Assembly (NCBI GenBank): GCA_000482145.1
Contig: AUXH01000065.1
Location: forward strand, 1 to 48,826
Source of the DNA: Strigomonas culicis
Lineage: Eukaryota > Euglenozoa > Kinetoplastea > Trypanosomatida > Trypanosomatidae
Direction of reading: 5' to 3'
DNA: 48,826 nucleotides
In this document: in pieces, positions 27,714 through 36,143 of the stretch
How the letters are laid out: every line of letters begins with the position of its first letter
Numbering within the stretch: the first letter of the stretch is position 1
Notes under the pieces: model-generated
The model's input: only the letters and a program-made list of their open reading frames with translations
Database searches by the model: none
What the model was told of the DNA's origin: nothing
Translations under genes and position numbers: made by a program

Positions 27714-29666
27714 TCAAAAAATGATTGTCTGATCGTACGCCGAACGTCGGAAAGGGTCTGAGAGAACGGTGTAGGCGTGGTTAATGCGCTTGAACGTTTC
27801 GACGGCATTGCGCTGTGCCTCGGCGGATGCCCCCGCCATCTTGTCGGGGTGGCACGTCAGCACCAAGCGGTAGTAGGCCGACTTGATGGCATCCTTCGCG
27901 GCGGTGGCGGGCAGCCCCAGCTCGTCGTACAGCGTCCGCTGCCACTTGAAATTGGCCGGTGGTACCGTCTCACCCTCCCCCTCCTCCCCTTCCGTGGGAG
28001 GCGGCGTGGGCTGCTGCGACTGTCTGCGCCGCGCCTGCTGCGCCTCGCGCTCGAAGACGGCCTCGTAGGCGGGGTTCAGCTGGATCGCTGCGGCGCGGTC
28101 GGCCGCCGCCTCCGCGCACCGCCCGCACGCCTCGTAGGCGGTGGCGCGCGTCGCGTACACCTTCGCGTTGCTGCCGTCGGCAGCGATGCTCCGCGCGCAG
28201 TCCTCCGCCGCCCGCACCGGCTTCTTGAGCCACAGCAGCGCCGCCGCCCGCTCGTGGTAGAAGAGCGCGTTGATGCGCGCGTTCTGCGGGTCCAGCGTCA
28301 GGGCGTCGTTCGCGACCTGCAGGACGTGTTGGTAGTCGCGCCGGTCGCTCGCCGCCTCCAACGCGGCGAAGTAGTCCTCCAAGGCGACGATGTAGTTGCC
28401 GACCTTCTTCGCCGGCGTGCTCAGCGGCTGCACGCGCAGGCACAGCTGGATGAGCGCCGCGGCGATGTTCACGTAGGGGCGGCCGCAGTACACGCTGGCC
28501 TTCGCGAGCAGCACGTTGGCCAGCACGTAGTGCGGGTCGATGTGCTGCCGCAGCTGCGCGAGCTCCGGCGTCGCCGCGCGGCCGAGCAGCGCCGGCGGCG
28601 GCGGGATGCACGGCACGTAGGGCAGCAGCACGTCGCGCGCGGCCTCCGCCTGGCGGTTCTGCAGCAGCGCGGTGGCTTCCAGCGTGCAGAGCGGGGTGCG
28701 GTCCAGCAGCGGCGCGGCGCCGGCCACGCAGGCGAGCGCCTCCGCCCAGCACTCGAGCAGCACGCACTCGCGGAAGCGCTCGACGGACGGCAGCGCGCCC
28801 TGGATGAGCTGCAGCTCCGCCACCTGCGCGGGCGTCAGGGGCGGCACGACGTACCGCTGCGCAAAGGAGCGCTCCTCGCCCTTCAGCAGACCGTGCAGCA
28901 GGGCGCCCGCCTGCGCGTACTCCTGTCGCATCACGCAGGCAACGATGAAGGACGTCCACGTCTCGAAGGGGGTGAGCGCCGGCGCCCCCTCGTGGTCCTC
29001 CGCGTGGGCCGATGTGGGCCACCGCACCGACAGGCTCGCGGCGCAGTCCTCCTGGCACTCGCTGTAGTTCATCAGAGACACGCTGCAGCTCGCCCGATAC
29101 GCCAACAGCTTCGCGCGGTACGCGCTCTTCGCGTCGAAGTGCGACAGCGACGCCGAGATGTCGATGTACGCGCCGGTGTAGTCCGCCCGCTTGATTCGCT
29201 GGCGCACACGAGACTCCACTTTACCAAACGTTATGCTGTCACTGCACGAGCAGTTGGTGTCCGCGGCCTCCGTCGCCGACAGCGTATCGTCGCTGATCTC
29301 TCGCGCCGTGTCACTCATCACACTGCTGCGGAGGTGCCCGGCGGGGGGCGTCGTGCTGGACTGGGCGGCCGCGTCCGCTAAGATCTGGGGCATTTCCGCC
29401 GCCTCTCCCGTTTCTCGGCTCCTTGTCTGACTGCTCGGCAGCGACGCCAGGCTGTTGCCACAGGACGGCATGAGCAGCGAGGCGACACTACTCGGGGTGG
29501 AGAGGGGCGGCAGAAAGGGGGAAGCGTACTGACGGTCTCCCGCGCCCTCCGTTGGAACCCGGTGCATTCTGCGAGTGTACAAGCATGGCGTCTGCTTGCA
29601 GGAGTGGGACGCGGAAAGTGTGTGTTTTGACGTCACACGGTAGTCAGCTCGTCGACTATTTTTCAT
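27714..29666 (-). CDS. TPR-repeat J-domain cochaperone (DNAJC7-like)
   Basis: A 650-residue protein. After a low-complexity, Ser/Thr-rich N-terminus of about 130 residues comes a helical TPR region (about 130-560) with TPR-like repeats such as YHERAAALLWLKKPVRAAED. The C-terminus is a J domain (about 578-650) with the HPD tripeptide at 606-608, which stimulates Hsp70 ATPase. TPR-then-J order matches DNAJC7/TPR2, a cytosolic cochaperone that binds Hsp70 and Hsp90; the ER relative DNAJC3 would carry a signal peptide, which is not seen. The protein ends almost at the J domain boundary. Start: ATG 29666 is the first in-frame ATG after the candidate acceptor; a second ATG at codon 34 (29567) is possible, and conservation would decide. 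Confidence 0.85.
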   Translation of the reverse strand: MKNSRRADYRVTSKHTLSASHSCKQTPCLYTRRMHRVPTEGAGDRQYASPFLPPLSTPSSVASLLMPSCGNSLASLPSSQTRSRETGEAAEMPQILADAAAQSSTTPPAGHLRSSVMSDTAREISDDTLSATEAADTNCSCSDSITFGKVESRVRQRIKRADYTGAYIDISASLSHFDAKSAYRAKLLAYRASCSVSLMNYSECQEDCAASLSVRWPTSAHAEDHEGAPALTPFETWTSFIVACVMRQEYAQAGALLHGLLKGEERSFAQRYVVPPLTPAQVAELQLIQGALPSVERFRECVLLECWAEALACVAGAAPLLDRTPLCTLEATALLQNRQAEAARDVLLPYVPCIPPPPALLGRAATPELAQLRQHIDPHYVLANVLLAKASVYCGRPYVNIAAALIQLCLRVQPLSTPAKKVGNYIVALEDYFAALEAASDRRDYQHVLQVANDALTLDPQNARINALFYHERAAALLWLKKPVRAAEDCARSIAADGSNAKVYATRATAYEACGRCAEAAADRAAAIQLNPAYEAVFEREAQQARRRQSQQPTPPPTEGEEGEGETVPPANFKWQRTLYDELGLPATAAKDAIKSAYYRLVLTCHPDKMAGASAEAQRNAVETFKRINHAYTVLSDPFRRSAYDQTIIF

Positions 29667-30100
29667 CAGAGCATTGTACGCCTCACAAGGACACTTTCTT
29701 TTCTCTTTGTATTCCCTTTATTATTATTTTCCTTCGTTTGTGCAGAAAAGGAAAAAAAAAAGAGGAATCGATCAGAAACGTTCGAGTGACATGGGGGGAG
29801 AAGTATGATAGGACAAGATGAAAAATAGAGCAACACATTTACGTTATGTTGAAACTGTGGGTTTATAAGTACTCGCTACGGTTAATGCATATATGCCTCA
29901 CAAAATACAATAAGAAAAAGAAAACACAGCGCCGTCTATTCATGGTATCTTCAACAACATCACCTTTTAATCACACTGTTTAGTTATGTATTTTTTTTTA
30001 TTCATCGACAGTTTTTTTTTTTTTTTAATGTCTTCAACTCTCCATAAGTGTGTGTATAGGTCTGCAACACACTCTCCCCAAAAAAAAAAAAAACGGTGCT
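29667..30100. other. Spacer between SmD3 and the TPR-J protein gene
   Basis: AT-rich sequence with long T runs (29990-30026) and an A run (30080-30093) in the SmD3 3' UTR. No gene was recognised. Confidence 0.6.
29732..29767 (-). promoter_or_regulatory. Candidate trans-splice acceptor of the TPR-J gene
   Basis: A tract of mostly T and C on the sense strand, then CACAAACGAAG with the AG at 29733-29732. The predicted 5' UTR is about 66 nt to ATG 29666. Confidence 0.5.
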
Positions 30101-30442
30101 TTATTCGCGGCCGCGCTTCCTACCAGCGCCGAAGCCTTTGCCATCGCCGCGAGAGTCCAGCGCCTTCGCGACCGCCTTCCCCGCCGCTACTAGCGCCGGG
30201 CTACACTGAAGCGCGTCAGGGAGCTGAAAGAAGACGACGTTGGAGCCGCGAATAAAGACAGTCTCATAATGGGACTCCTTTCCCGACAAACTGATCTTCG
30301 TCGCCTTCTTCAACGTGATGTTCATGGTCTCCTGCACCTCCGCCAGCGCGCCCGTGTAGACCTCGCCGTTCGCTACTTCTAAAGATACAGTGGTGTCGAT
30401 CGCATCGAAGAGCACCTTGAGAGGGACGCTGGTTTGGGACAT
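30101..30442 (-). CDS. SMD3: Small nuclear ribonucleoprotein core protein SmD3
   Basis: A 113-residue Sm-fold protein. The N-terminus [20 protein letters not shown] followed by [19 protein letters not shown] is the Sm1 motif (about 7-45) in its SmD3 form, and [15 protein letters not shown] (about 62-76) is Sm2. The short basic Gly/Arg C-terminus (GRKRGRE) is the usual arginine-rich tail. SmD3 pairs with SmB in the heptameric ring around U snRNAs. In kinetoplastids it serves the U2, U4, U5 and spliced-leader RNPs and is thus needed for trans-splicing of every mRNA. Length and the clean ATG at 30442 support a complete gene. Confidence 0.93.
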   Translation of the reverse strand: MSQTSVPLKVLFDAIDTTVSLEVANGEVYTGALAEVQETMNITLKKATKISLSGKESHYETVFIRGSNVVFFQLPDALQCSPALVAAGKAVAKALDSRGDGKGFGAGRKRGRE

Positions 30443-30984
30443 GGCGTGTGCACAACCAGGGCGAGGGGAGGGGACGAGCGAGAATGCAGTGTGTACGATC
30501 CGTTTACTATCGGCGGAAGGTCAATATGTTCTCCCGTGTAGCTCAATGCCGCTAAGAACTGACTAAGTGTGATGATGGACCTAAAGAAAAGTAAAATAAA
30601 ATGTGTGCATGTGTGTGTGTATGTGTGTGGATCGAGAGAAGGGGAGCGGGAGAGAATGCACATGAACGTGGCAAACGGAAAAAACACAGAAAGGAACGAT
30701 TGGATGAGCGACAGCACACACAAGACACCATGACGGAGCATCTGCATTCCTCTGCTTATTGAAGTAGTACCGACAACGCAACTAATGGAACAAACACGAC
30801 CATGCCAAGACGGGACGAGAAAGACAACACACAAGTCCGTGCAACAACAAAGCAAACTACTAGTGCCGCGCATCAATGGGGTGTAAGAGCACCGTAAGTG
30901 CGCACGTGAGAGGGGCACAACATCCACACGTGAAGAGGGGAAAACTAAAAAAAAAACCGATACACTAACAGACACCGCGCCGGC
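30443..30984. other. Spacer between the aquaporin gene and SmD3
   Basis: About 540 bases comprising the aquaporin 3' UTR and the SmD3 5' region, with a TG-rich stretch near 30600-30630 as read on the plus strand. Reading frames of 66 and 198 codons on the minus strand are low-complexity and end inside SmD3 out of frame; they are not supported. Confidence 0.55.
30581..30600 (-). promoter_or_regulatory. Candidate trans-splice acceptor of SmD3
   Basis: Sense strand reads TTTTATTTTACTTTTCTTTAG with the AG at 30582-30581. A further CT-rich segment lies just before the ATG (30455-30475) but has no AG between it and the start codon. Predicted 5' UTR about 139 nt. Confidence 0.55.
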
Positions 30985-31683
30985 CTAGAAGACCGCGTCT
31001 GTTGTCACTACAATTTCACCCTCGCCGCGATCGTGCGAGTCCAGCAGCTGGTACACGACGGTGGCGATGAGGGCGCCAAGGAGGGGCGCCACCCAGTAGA
31101 CCCAGAATCCGAGCAGCGGCTTGCAGTTCCCGCGGATGCAGGAGACAAACTGGGTGCCGAGGGCCAGCGCGGGGTTGAAGGCGCCGCCCGACACGCTCCC
31201 CACGGAGAAGGCCCCTGCCATCACGGTCATGCCGATCGCAAAGCCGTAGAAATCGTTGGTGCGCTGCCGCGAGAAGCACACGTGCAGCACCACCGAGGCG
31301 AGCGCAAAGGTGTACACGAGCTCGCCCATGAGCGACTTCCAAATCGCCAGCAGGTTCATGTCCGTCGTCGGCACCGTGATCTCGAGTCCGATGATCGCCG
31401 TCGCGTAGAGCGAGGCGAGGAAGGCGCCGATGACCTGCGTAACGACGTAGAGGAGAAAGCGCTGGAGCGTCATCTTGCCGTTGATGAAGGCAGCGAAGGA
31501 GACCGCCGGATTGAAGTGGGCGCCGCTGATGTAGCCGAAGGTGAAGCACATGGAGGCGAGCATGAAGCCGATGGGGATGGGGGCGAGGGAGTTGACGCCC
31601 GCCGGGGCCATGGACACGACCAGCACAAAGAGGAACGTCCCTATCAGCTCCGCGAGGAGCTGACTAAGGAACTCGGAGAGCAT
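30985..31683 (-). CDS. Small aquaporin (MIP family, TIP/AQP-alpha-like)
   Basis: A 232-residue channel starting at ATG 31683. Six hydrophobic helices surround the two pore motifs: HFNPAV (NPA at 58-60) and AFNPAL (NPA at 170-172). The first half carries the family signature AELIGTF near residue 11 and SGAHFNPAVSFA. Water, and possibly small uncharged solutes, would be conducted. The residue directly after the second NPA, normally the Arg of the aromatic/arginine filter, is Leu173; some plant TIPs also lack this Arg. Short kinetoplastid aquaporins have been found in acidocalcisomes and the contractile vacuole, so an internal membrane is a reasonable inference only. The longer frame to 31830 reads through the polypyrimidine tract (Ser/Leu/Pro-rich) and is rejected as the protein start. 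Confidence 0.9.
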   Translation of the reverse strand: MLSEFLSQLLAELIGTFLFVLVVSMAPAGVNSLAPIPIGFMLASMCFTFGYISGAHFNPAVSFAAFINGKMTLQRFLLYVVTQVIGAFLASLYATAIIGLEITVPTTDMNLLAIWKSLMGELVYTFALASVVLHVCFSRQRTNDFYGFAIGMTVMAGAFSVGSVSGGAFNPALALGTQFVSCIRGNCKPLLGFWVYWVAPLLGALIATVVYQLLDSHDRGEGEIVVTTDAVF

Positions 31684-31743
31684 CGTGGGGGACGAGGGGT
31701 AGGGTGACAGAGCTGTCCACTGCGAAAGAAATCTGCCACTCGA

Positions 31744-31803
31744 CTTGAGAGGCCAAAGGGGGGGGGGTACGGAAAGGGACAGAGAGAGTGAGGGAGAGAA
31801 AAA
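31744..31803 (-). promoter_or_regulatory. Trans-splice acceptor region of the aquaporin gene
   Basis: On the sense strand a CT-rich tract containing ten consecutive C leads to CCTCTCAAG (AG at 31745-31744). A second good candidate, TTTCTTTCGCAG, has its AG at 31721-31720. Both lie upstream of the chosen ATG (31683) and downstream of the ATG-less extension. Confidence 0.65.
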
Positions 31804-31948
31804 TGGCAGACTCAAACCTTCATGAAACAAGTTCAGCGTCGCAATTGTAGAAAAGGAATTATGAGACGGCGGAAAGGAGGGAAGGGAGGGGAGGGGAGAG
31901 AATAAGGGTGTGGATTATAGAACAGCAGTGGACAGTAAGCGATGCTAC

Positions 31949-32710
31949 TCACTCCGCCTCTGTGTCCGGAACGGCCCCCTCATCGTCGCCGTCCTTCACG
32001 TTTGGATCCTCCGCGACACAGAGCATGGCCACGGAGCGCCAGTCGTATGTTAAGAGTGCCTCTGGGCCCTCCGTCTCCAGGAGGCCACGGAGCGCCGCCG
32101 GATACTCCCGCTGCACGCACCCCAGCCAGAAGGGGGAGCAGACGGCCGCCTCTGCCAGCCACGTCATCCATGCGCGCGACACGTACTCCATCGACATGAA
32201 AATAGCCTCGCAGGGCAGATAGGAGAGAACGTGGAACACAATCTCGACACGCTCGAACCACTTGGAAGACGAAGACGGGCCGTCTCCCGCCGGGCTCCAC
32301 GGCCCGGTGACTAACCCCGCGGGCTGTAGCGGGAGAAGGCTCGCAGCGCCGTGTGCTACCGCTGCGGACGGCCCCTGCGGCTGCTGCTGGCTCTGGATCA
32401 GTCCGGAGAGCGTCTTCGCGAAATTGGTGTACAGGAGCTCGCGGCTCTCCAGCAGCTCCTTCTCCGACGCCTGCAGCCGCGTCACCCCACCGGGGAGGTC
32501 CAAGCTGTCGGCCACGCCGCTGATCGCCCGGGACGCCTCTTGGATCTCCTTGAACGTGGCGTTGAGCTGCAGCTGCGCGGCGGCCAGCGCCTCCTTCACG
32601 TCATTCACGAAGAGTGATGGGTGCTCACACACCAACGCCGCTTGATGCTCGCGATCGGACTGCATATAGTCCAAGAGAATGGACGTGAGCGCATCCAAGT
32701 TGTTGTCCAT
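31949..32710 (-). CDS. F-box-like domain protein, function unknown
   Basis: A 253-residue protein starting at ATG 32710. Residues 1-110 are predicted helical and acidic, with NDVKEALAAAQLQLNATFKE; 105-150 is a Gln/Pro/Ser/Gly linker; residues about 155-200 (VFHVLSYLPCEAIFMSMEYV then SRAWMTWLAE and FWLGCVQREYP) match the F-box pattern of Leu-Pro, a hydrophobic helix, V-S-R-x-W and a final x-W. An F-box would bind Skp1 and bring a substrate to an SCF ubiquitin ligase; no substrate-binding repeat is seen, so the helical N-terminus would have to serve. The C-terminus is acidic. The frame extended to 32881 is a CT-repeat artefact encoding a Ser-Leu run. Moderate confidence for the F-box, high for the gene. 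Confidence 0.78.
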   Translation of the reverse strand: MDNNLDALTSILLDYMQSDREHQAALVCEHPSLFVNDVKEALAAAQLQLNATFKEIQEASRAISGVADSLDLPGGVTRLQASEKELLESRELLYTNFAKTLSGLIQSQQQPQGPSAAVAHGAASLLPLQPAGLVTGPWSPAGDGPSSSSKWFERVEIVFHVLSYLPCEAIFMSMEYVSRAWMTWLAEAAVCSPFWLGCVQREYPAALRGLLETEGPEALLTYDWRSVAMLCVAEDPNVKDGDDEGAVPDTEAE

Positions 32711-32781
32711 TAGCACAGACCTTTCCTTGAAATAACAGGTATAATAGCCACGTGCGGTAGCAACCGAAACAACACCGTGTG

Positions 32782-32831
32782 CTGCGAGAAAATAAAAATA
32801 AAGGGAGAGAGAGAGAGAGAGAGAGAGAGAA
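32782..32831 (-). promoter_or_regulatory. Trans-splice acceptor of the F-box-like gene
   Basis: A (CT)n tract on the sense strand, then TTTATTTTTATTTTCTCGCAG with the AG at 32783-32782. The 5' UTR would be 71 nt. The tract itself is open in frame with the gene and creates a false Ser/Leu-repeat N-terminus. Confidence 0.75.
32805..32831. repeat. (GA)13 microsatellite
   Basis: GA dinucleotide run; on the sense strand it is the CT core of the splice-acceptor tract. Confidence 0.95.
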
Positions 32832-33026
32832 TGTGTGTGTGGCAGACTCATACACAGAAAGAGAGGCAGAACCACATACACACACCGATGGTGGGGCCGG
32901 AAGCACGCACACGCATATCACGTGAAGAAGAAACTAACAAGGAGATAGGTGGGAAGAAAGGAGAGGTTTGCCCCACGCACGACTCAGCACACCGGTTGCC
33001 CAACGCGCGGAGAGAGCACAAGCGCA

Positions 33027-33761
33027 TCACGCCGGCTCCACCGCGGACGTCGGGGGAATCCCATTCGCCACTACCTTGTCTTCGTCGAGAAGAGTGATGA
33101 GCAGGCGGAGCTGTTGATTCTGCTCCTGCACCTGCTTCGCTAACTGCTTCAGCTGATGCAGATTGGTCACTCGTGCGGAGTGCGCGTTGGCCTCCTGCGC
33201 CGCGGTCAACCGCCGTGACGGCTGACTGGTGGCTGCTGCGGCTGCAGGGGGGGCTAAAGGATCCTTGTGCGCCGCCGGTGGGGAAGGGGCCCTGGCGCTC
33301 GGGGGGAATGATGATCTGGAAGGTGACGACGTGCCCCTGCCGTGCACCAACTCGTCCCGCTCCTCCTTCAGACGTTCCAGTCGCCTCATGTAGTCCGAAT
33401 ATCGTTGTTTCGACGTCTTCTCCAAACTCGCTATGCGTTCTATGTTTTCCTCCGTGCGAAGCTGCTTCTGTTGACCGCGTTCCTCTTCTTTTTCGCGCGC
33501 GCTACGAGACAACAACGCGGCCTCATGCTGCTTCTGGAGCTTCAGTTGGTGTGCCTTTTGCTCCGCCACGAACTGAAGACGATCATCGGCGCGCTTCTGC
33601 ACCGCTTGAGCGTATGGCACACGCCACGCCGTGTCCGTCTTGGACCCCGGCTGGCTCAGCAGCTGGTTAATCAACTGTCCAAGTGTCGAGGCCTTGCTAC
33701 GCATCTGACGCAGCGTGTCATTTTCCTCGTACGCCAAACTAGGCGTCGCAACAGTATCCAT
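33027..33761 (-). CDS. Coiled-coil hypothetical protein
   Basis: A 244-residue protein starting at ATG 33761; the frame reaches 33782 only through a GTG, so the ATG is preferred. Residues about 60-140 are strongly charged and heptad-like (EQKAHQLKLQKQHEAALLSR, then YMRRLERLKEERDELVHGRG), suggesting a long coiled coil. A Ser/Pro/Ala-rich linker (about 145-190) separates it from a second short coiled coil (HQLKQLAKQVQEQNQQLRLL). No enzyme motif. Such proteins in trypanosomatids are often cytoskeletal or flagellar, but nothing here fixes a location. The AG acceptor 25 nt upstream and codon use like its neighbours support expression. Confidence 0.78.
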   Translation of the reverse strand: MDTVATPSLAYEENDTLRQMRSKASTLGQLINQLLSQPGSKTDTAWRVPYAQAVQKRADDRLQFVAEQKAHQLKLQKQHEAALLSRSAREKEEERGQQKQLRTEENIERIASLEKTSKQRYSDYMRRLERLKEERDELVHGRGTSSPSRSSFPPSARAPSPPAAHKDPLAPPAAAAATSQPSRRLTAAQEANAHSARVTNLHQLKQLAKQVQEQNQQLRLLITLLDEDKVVANGIPPTSAVEPA

Positions 33762-34156
33762 CTGATGCTGTGCAAGTCTCACTGGCTATGAGTGGGCCCA
33801 ACAGTGCGCAGAAGAGGAAAGGCAAAAAGAGGGAGAGAAGTGAGCCAAATAAACTGTAGTAGAAGCAGCAAAAGACGACAGTATGGTGCAGTAGAAGCAT
33901 ATTCTCAGTGCGTGCAATCACCCTCCATAAGGAGGACGGTCACTCCAGTACACCGTAACAAGAAGAAGAAATAATAAAAGAGTATATATCTGTGGTCCGT
34001 CTGCCTGAATGAAGCACGCTTCCCTGGAACGGTCACATGTAAATATGTAATAAACAGGATTTAGTTTTTTTAAAGTTTATAATAGAGAGTGCGACAATGA
34101 CGGGTGAAGGGGAAGGGGCACGTGAATGAGTACGTGAGCACAAAGCTTCCTTCGCC
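33762..34156. other. Spacer between the TTC1-like gene and the coiled-coil gene
   Basis: About 395 bases with the TTC1-like 3' UTR and the coiled-coil gene splice signals. No further gene was recognised. Confidence 0.6.
33786..33840 (-). promoter_or_regulatory. Trans-splice acceptor of the coiled-coil gene
   Basis: CT-rich tract on the sense strand (33840-33800), then GGGCCCACTCATAG with the AG at 33787-33786; a second AG lies at 33783-33782. ATG 33761 follows about 20-25 nt later. Confidence 0.65.
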
Positions 34157-35131
34157 TCACCGTTCAAACCGCATCGAATAACCACCCGAGTTGGGGTCCT
34201 GATCGAACTTGAAATTGTCCGTGGACAGGCCGAATAAGCCGAGGAATTTGTTGCCGAGGTCTTTCAGTTCGCCCATCATCTTCTTCATCTCCGCGTCTGT
34301 CTTCTCCTTCGCCACCGCCTTGTGAGACCGCGTTGTGCTGTCAAGCACGCCGCCAAGCTTTTCATAGCTCTCATAGTCCGCGAAAGAGTTGGACCATTTC
34401 TCTAAAACGTAATAGCTGTCCGCCCGACGCAGGAGCGCCTTCTCGTACCGGGCGTTGTGTCGCAGCGCTTCGGTGAGCATCTCGACCGCGTTCTCGTAAT
34501 CCTCCAGCTTGAAGTAGCAGATGCCTGCGTTGCAGAACACTTGCGACGTGAGCGTGTAGTCCACACCGTCGTCCTCTTCCGCCTCTCCCTGCGCCGCTGC
34601 GCCGTCCGTGGCCTTCTCAGCGGTGTCCTCGGCTTCCACGGCGCTCCGTCCCGCTGCCGCGGCGCTGGGGTCCTGTGCCGCGCCCTCAGCGTCCGCCGCG
34701 TCCTTGTCCTCATCCTCGTCCTTCAACCTTTCCGCTTCGAGGGGCTTCGGCTTTGGCAGCGGCTTGATGGGGGCCTTCAGCAGCGCACGGCGGTACTCGG
34801 CGAGCGCCAGGCTCACCTTCCCTTGCCCAAACAGCGTGTTCCCCGCGCCCTTCAGGCGCGCACACGCCTCCGCATCCGCGTGCTCATTCGGCACGCGGCC
34901 GGACAGGATGAGCGCCTCCGCATCCGCCGCGACGTCGTCCGCAGTGCTGGTGGACTCCGCCGATGCGATGGCGTCGTCCATCTCGCGGTCCACCGCGTCG
35001 TCCTCGCTCTGGGGTGGAGCCGCGGCCGCCTGCCGCGCCTGGCTGACCGGGGCCTCGGCGGCCCGCGCCGGGACGGGGACCGCTTCGTCCTCGTCGGAGG
35101 AGGTGGGGAGCACCTCGACGTAGCCTGGCAT
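34157..35131 (-). CDS. TTC1: TTC1-like tetratricopeptide protein
   Basis: A 324-residue protein from ATG 35131 (the frame extends two codons to a GTG). An acidic, Ala-rich N-terminus is followed by a first TPR (about 87-120, ARLKGAGNTLFGQGKVSLAL), an acidic Ala/Glu/Asp insertion (about 125-192), two more TPRs (about 195-265, VFCNAGICYFKLEDYENAV and onwards), and a C-terminal block MMGELKDLGNKFLGLFGLST then DNFKFDQDPNSGGYSMRF. That last block is diagnostic of TTC1, an adaptor reported to bind Hsp90 and small or G-alpha GTPases in animals. The insertion between TPR1 and TPR2 is longer than in animal TTC1 as I remember it. Role in kinetoplastids is unknown; a chaperone adaptor is the best guess. 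Confidence 0.85.
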   Translation of the reverse strand: MPGYVEVLPTSSDEDEAVPVPARAAEAPVSQARQAAAAPPQSEDDAVDREMDDAIASAESTSTADDVAADAEALILSGRVPNEHADAEACARLKGAGNTLFGQGKVSLALAEYRRALLKAPIKPLPKPKPLEAERLKDEDEDKDAADAEGAAQDPSAAAAGRSAVEAEDTAEKATDGAAAQGEAEEDDGVDYTLTSQVFCNAGICYFKLEDYENAVEMLTEALRHNARYEKALLRRADSYYVLEKWSNSFADYESYEKLGGVLDSTTRSHKAVAKEKTDAEMKKMMGELKDLGNKFLGLFGLSTDNFKFDQDPNSGGYSMRFER

Positions 35132-35513
35132 GGTCACGGGGCGGATGGGCTACAATAATGAGATTAAGGTATGGATGTGGGTGTATGGATGTGTACGTCT
35201 AATCGTGTGTACTATTTCAGAAGGACGTAAAGAGAGGCGAAACCAGAGGGAAACCGATTATCATTCTCATGTGATCGAGTGAATCAGAACAGTTTAGCAA
35301 CCCATGGAAGCTACGCTGAAAAAAAAATGATCTTTCTACACTGCTTGTATACTCGACAACTAACGTGAAAGTGAATTCATCCAACCAAACACTTATACTA
35401 ACTTGTCACCACAGACTTGCAACCACGACCCACTAGACAAATAGACCAACCGAACAAGGAAACAACAGAAGAGGGGGAAAAATGTGGAGATCGCAACAAT
35501 GGGACGCCGATGC
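35132..35513. other. Spacer between uL14m and the TTC1-like gene
   Basis: About 380 bases of non-coding sequence (uL14m 3' UTR plus TTC1-like 5' region). Nothing else was recognised. Confidence 0.6.
35150..35180 (-). promoter_or_regulatory. Candidate trans-splice acceptor of the TTC1-like gene
   Basis: Sense strand CCATACCTTAATCTCATTATTGTAG-like context with the AG at 35151-35150. The pyrimidine tract is weak. The 5' UTR would be about 18 nt. Confidence 0.5.
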
Positions 35514-36077
35514 TCATACGAAGAAATTGGCTAGAACGACCGCCTTCAGGTGGTACTTGTGGTTGACGTGTCTTCCCGCGCAGTACATGACGCGTGATCC
35601 TAGCGGCACACGGCTGTCGTTCATGATGATGCACGTGTTGCGGTCAAAGTTCGTTTGCAGGCCGCTCATGCGGGTGTTCGTCTGGCGCCGCGTGAAGAGG
35701 CAGACCCAGTAGATGGAGCCGGGTTTGACGCGGTGCCGACTAACCTCGCCGCGCTGCTTGAAGCGCTGCACCGAGACGCGGTGCGCCACGGCGGGGAACA
35801 CCCGACAGTGCGCGAAGCGCTCCGCCGTCGCGCGCGAGATGAGCCGGACGTGCTTGCAGTTCGTGTTGTCCACGCAGTGCAGCTTCACCTGGTCGCTGAA
35901 GGGCACGCCGGTGCCGTAGCCCTCCGCGCCGGTCCCCCAGCGCGAGCGGTAGGAGCCCTTGCGGCGGATGATGAGGTTCTGCCTAAACCAGCTCTTGAAC
36001 ACCGGGTTGCCGGCCGGCAGCTTCGCGGCCGCGTCCGTCGTGCTGGGCGCCAAGCGAAACCCGAGCACGCGAAACAT
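35514..36077 (-). CDS. MRPL14: Mitochondrial large-subunit ribosomal protein uL14m
   Basis: A 187-residue protein from ATG 36077. The uL14 fold covers about residues 60-187: VKLHCVDNTNCKHVRLI matches the first strands (bacterial form LKVADNSGAKEV), VKPGSIYWVCLFTRR matches the central loop, and FDRNTCIIMNDSRVPLGSRV matches the conserved FDDNAAVLINNQ...PRGTRI segment, ending in KAVVLANFFV. The N-terminal 55 residues are basic and contain a targeting-like stretch (MFRVLGFRLAPS), pointing to the mitoribosome rather than the cytosolic uL14 (RPL23). uL14 sits at the subunit interface near the factor-binding site. Length is somewhat greater than bacterial uL14 (about 120), as usual for kinetoplastid mitoribosomal proteins. 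Confidence 0.88.
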   Translation of the reverse strand: MFRVLGFRLAPSTTDAAAKLPAGNPVFKSWFRQNLIIRRKGSYRSRWGTGAEGYGTGVPFSDQVKLHCVDNTNCKHVRLISRATAERFAHCRVFPAVAHRVSVQRFKQRGEVSRHRVKPGSIYWVCLFTRRQTNTRMSGLQTNFDRNTCIIMNDSRVPLGSRVMYCAGRHVNHKYHLKAVVLANFFV

Positions 36078-36110
36078 CTAGTTCACTGAGATTATTTTCT
36101 TTGCTACCTG

Positions 36111-36143
36111 CTGCAGTACACAACGAAGAGGGAAAAAGAGGGG
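36111..36143 (-). promoter_or_regulatory. Trans-splice acceptor of uL14m
   Basis: Sense-strand tract CCCCTCTTTTTCCCTCTTCG, then TACTGCAG with the AG at 36112-36111. The 5' UTR would be 33 nt. Confidence 0.7.

Larger units (their letters stand above)
32711..33026. other. Spacer between the coiled-coil gene and the F-box-like gene
   Basis: 316 bases: the 3' UTR of the coiled-coil gene, the GA microsatellite and the splice signals of the F-box-like gene. Confidence 0.6.

Noticed and set aside
30379..30975. 198-codon minus-strand frame overlapping SmD3
   Set aside because: Out of frame with SmD3 and composed of UTR and pyrimidine-tract sequence.
682..31683. Idea that TOR3 and the aquaporin form a linked acidocalcisome module
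   Set aside because: They are 22 kb apart in a cluster of unrelated genes, and gene order in these units rarely reflects function.
31684..31830. 49-residue Ser/Leu/Pro-rich extension of the aquaporin
   Set aside because: It covers the splice-acceptor tract; standard aquaporin homology begins at ATG 31683.
32711..32881. Signal-peptide-like Ser-Leu repeat before the F-box-like protein
   Set aside because: Translated CT microsatellite upstream of a canonical acceptor AG.
35132..35137. GTG start two codons upstream of the TTC1-like ATG (similar GTG/TTG starts at 11469, 33782 and 48738)
   Set aside because: Nuclear kinetoplastid genes start at ATG; the nearest in-frame ATG was used, or, at 48738, the gene was treated as partial.
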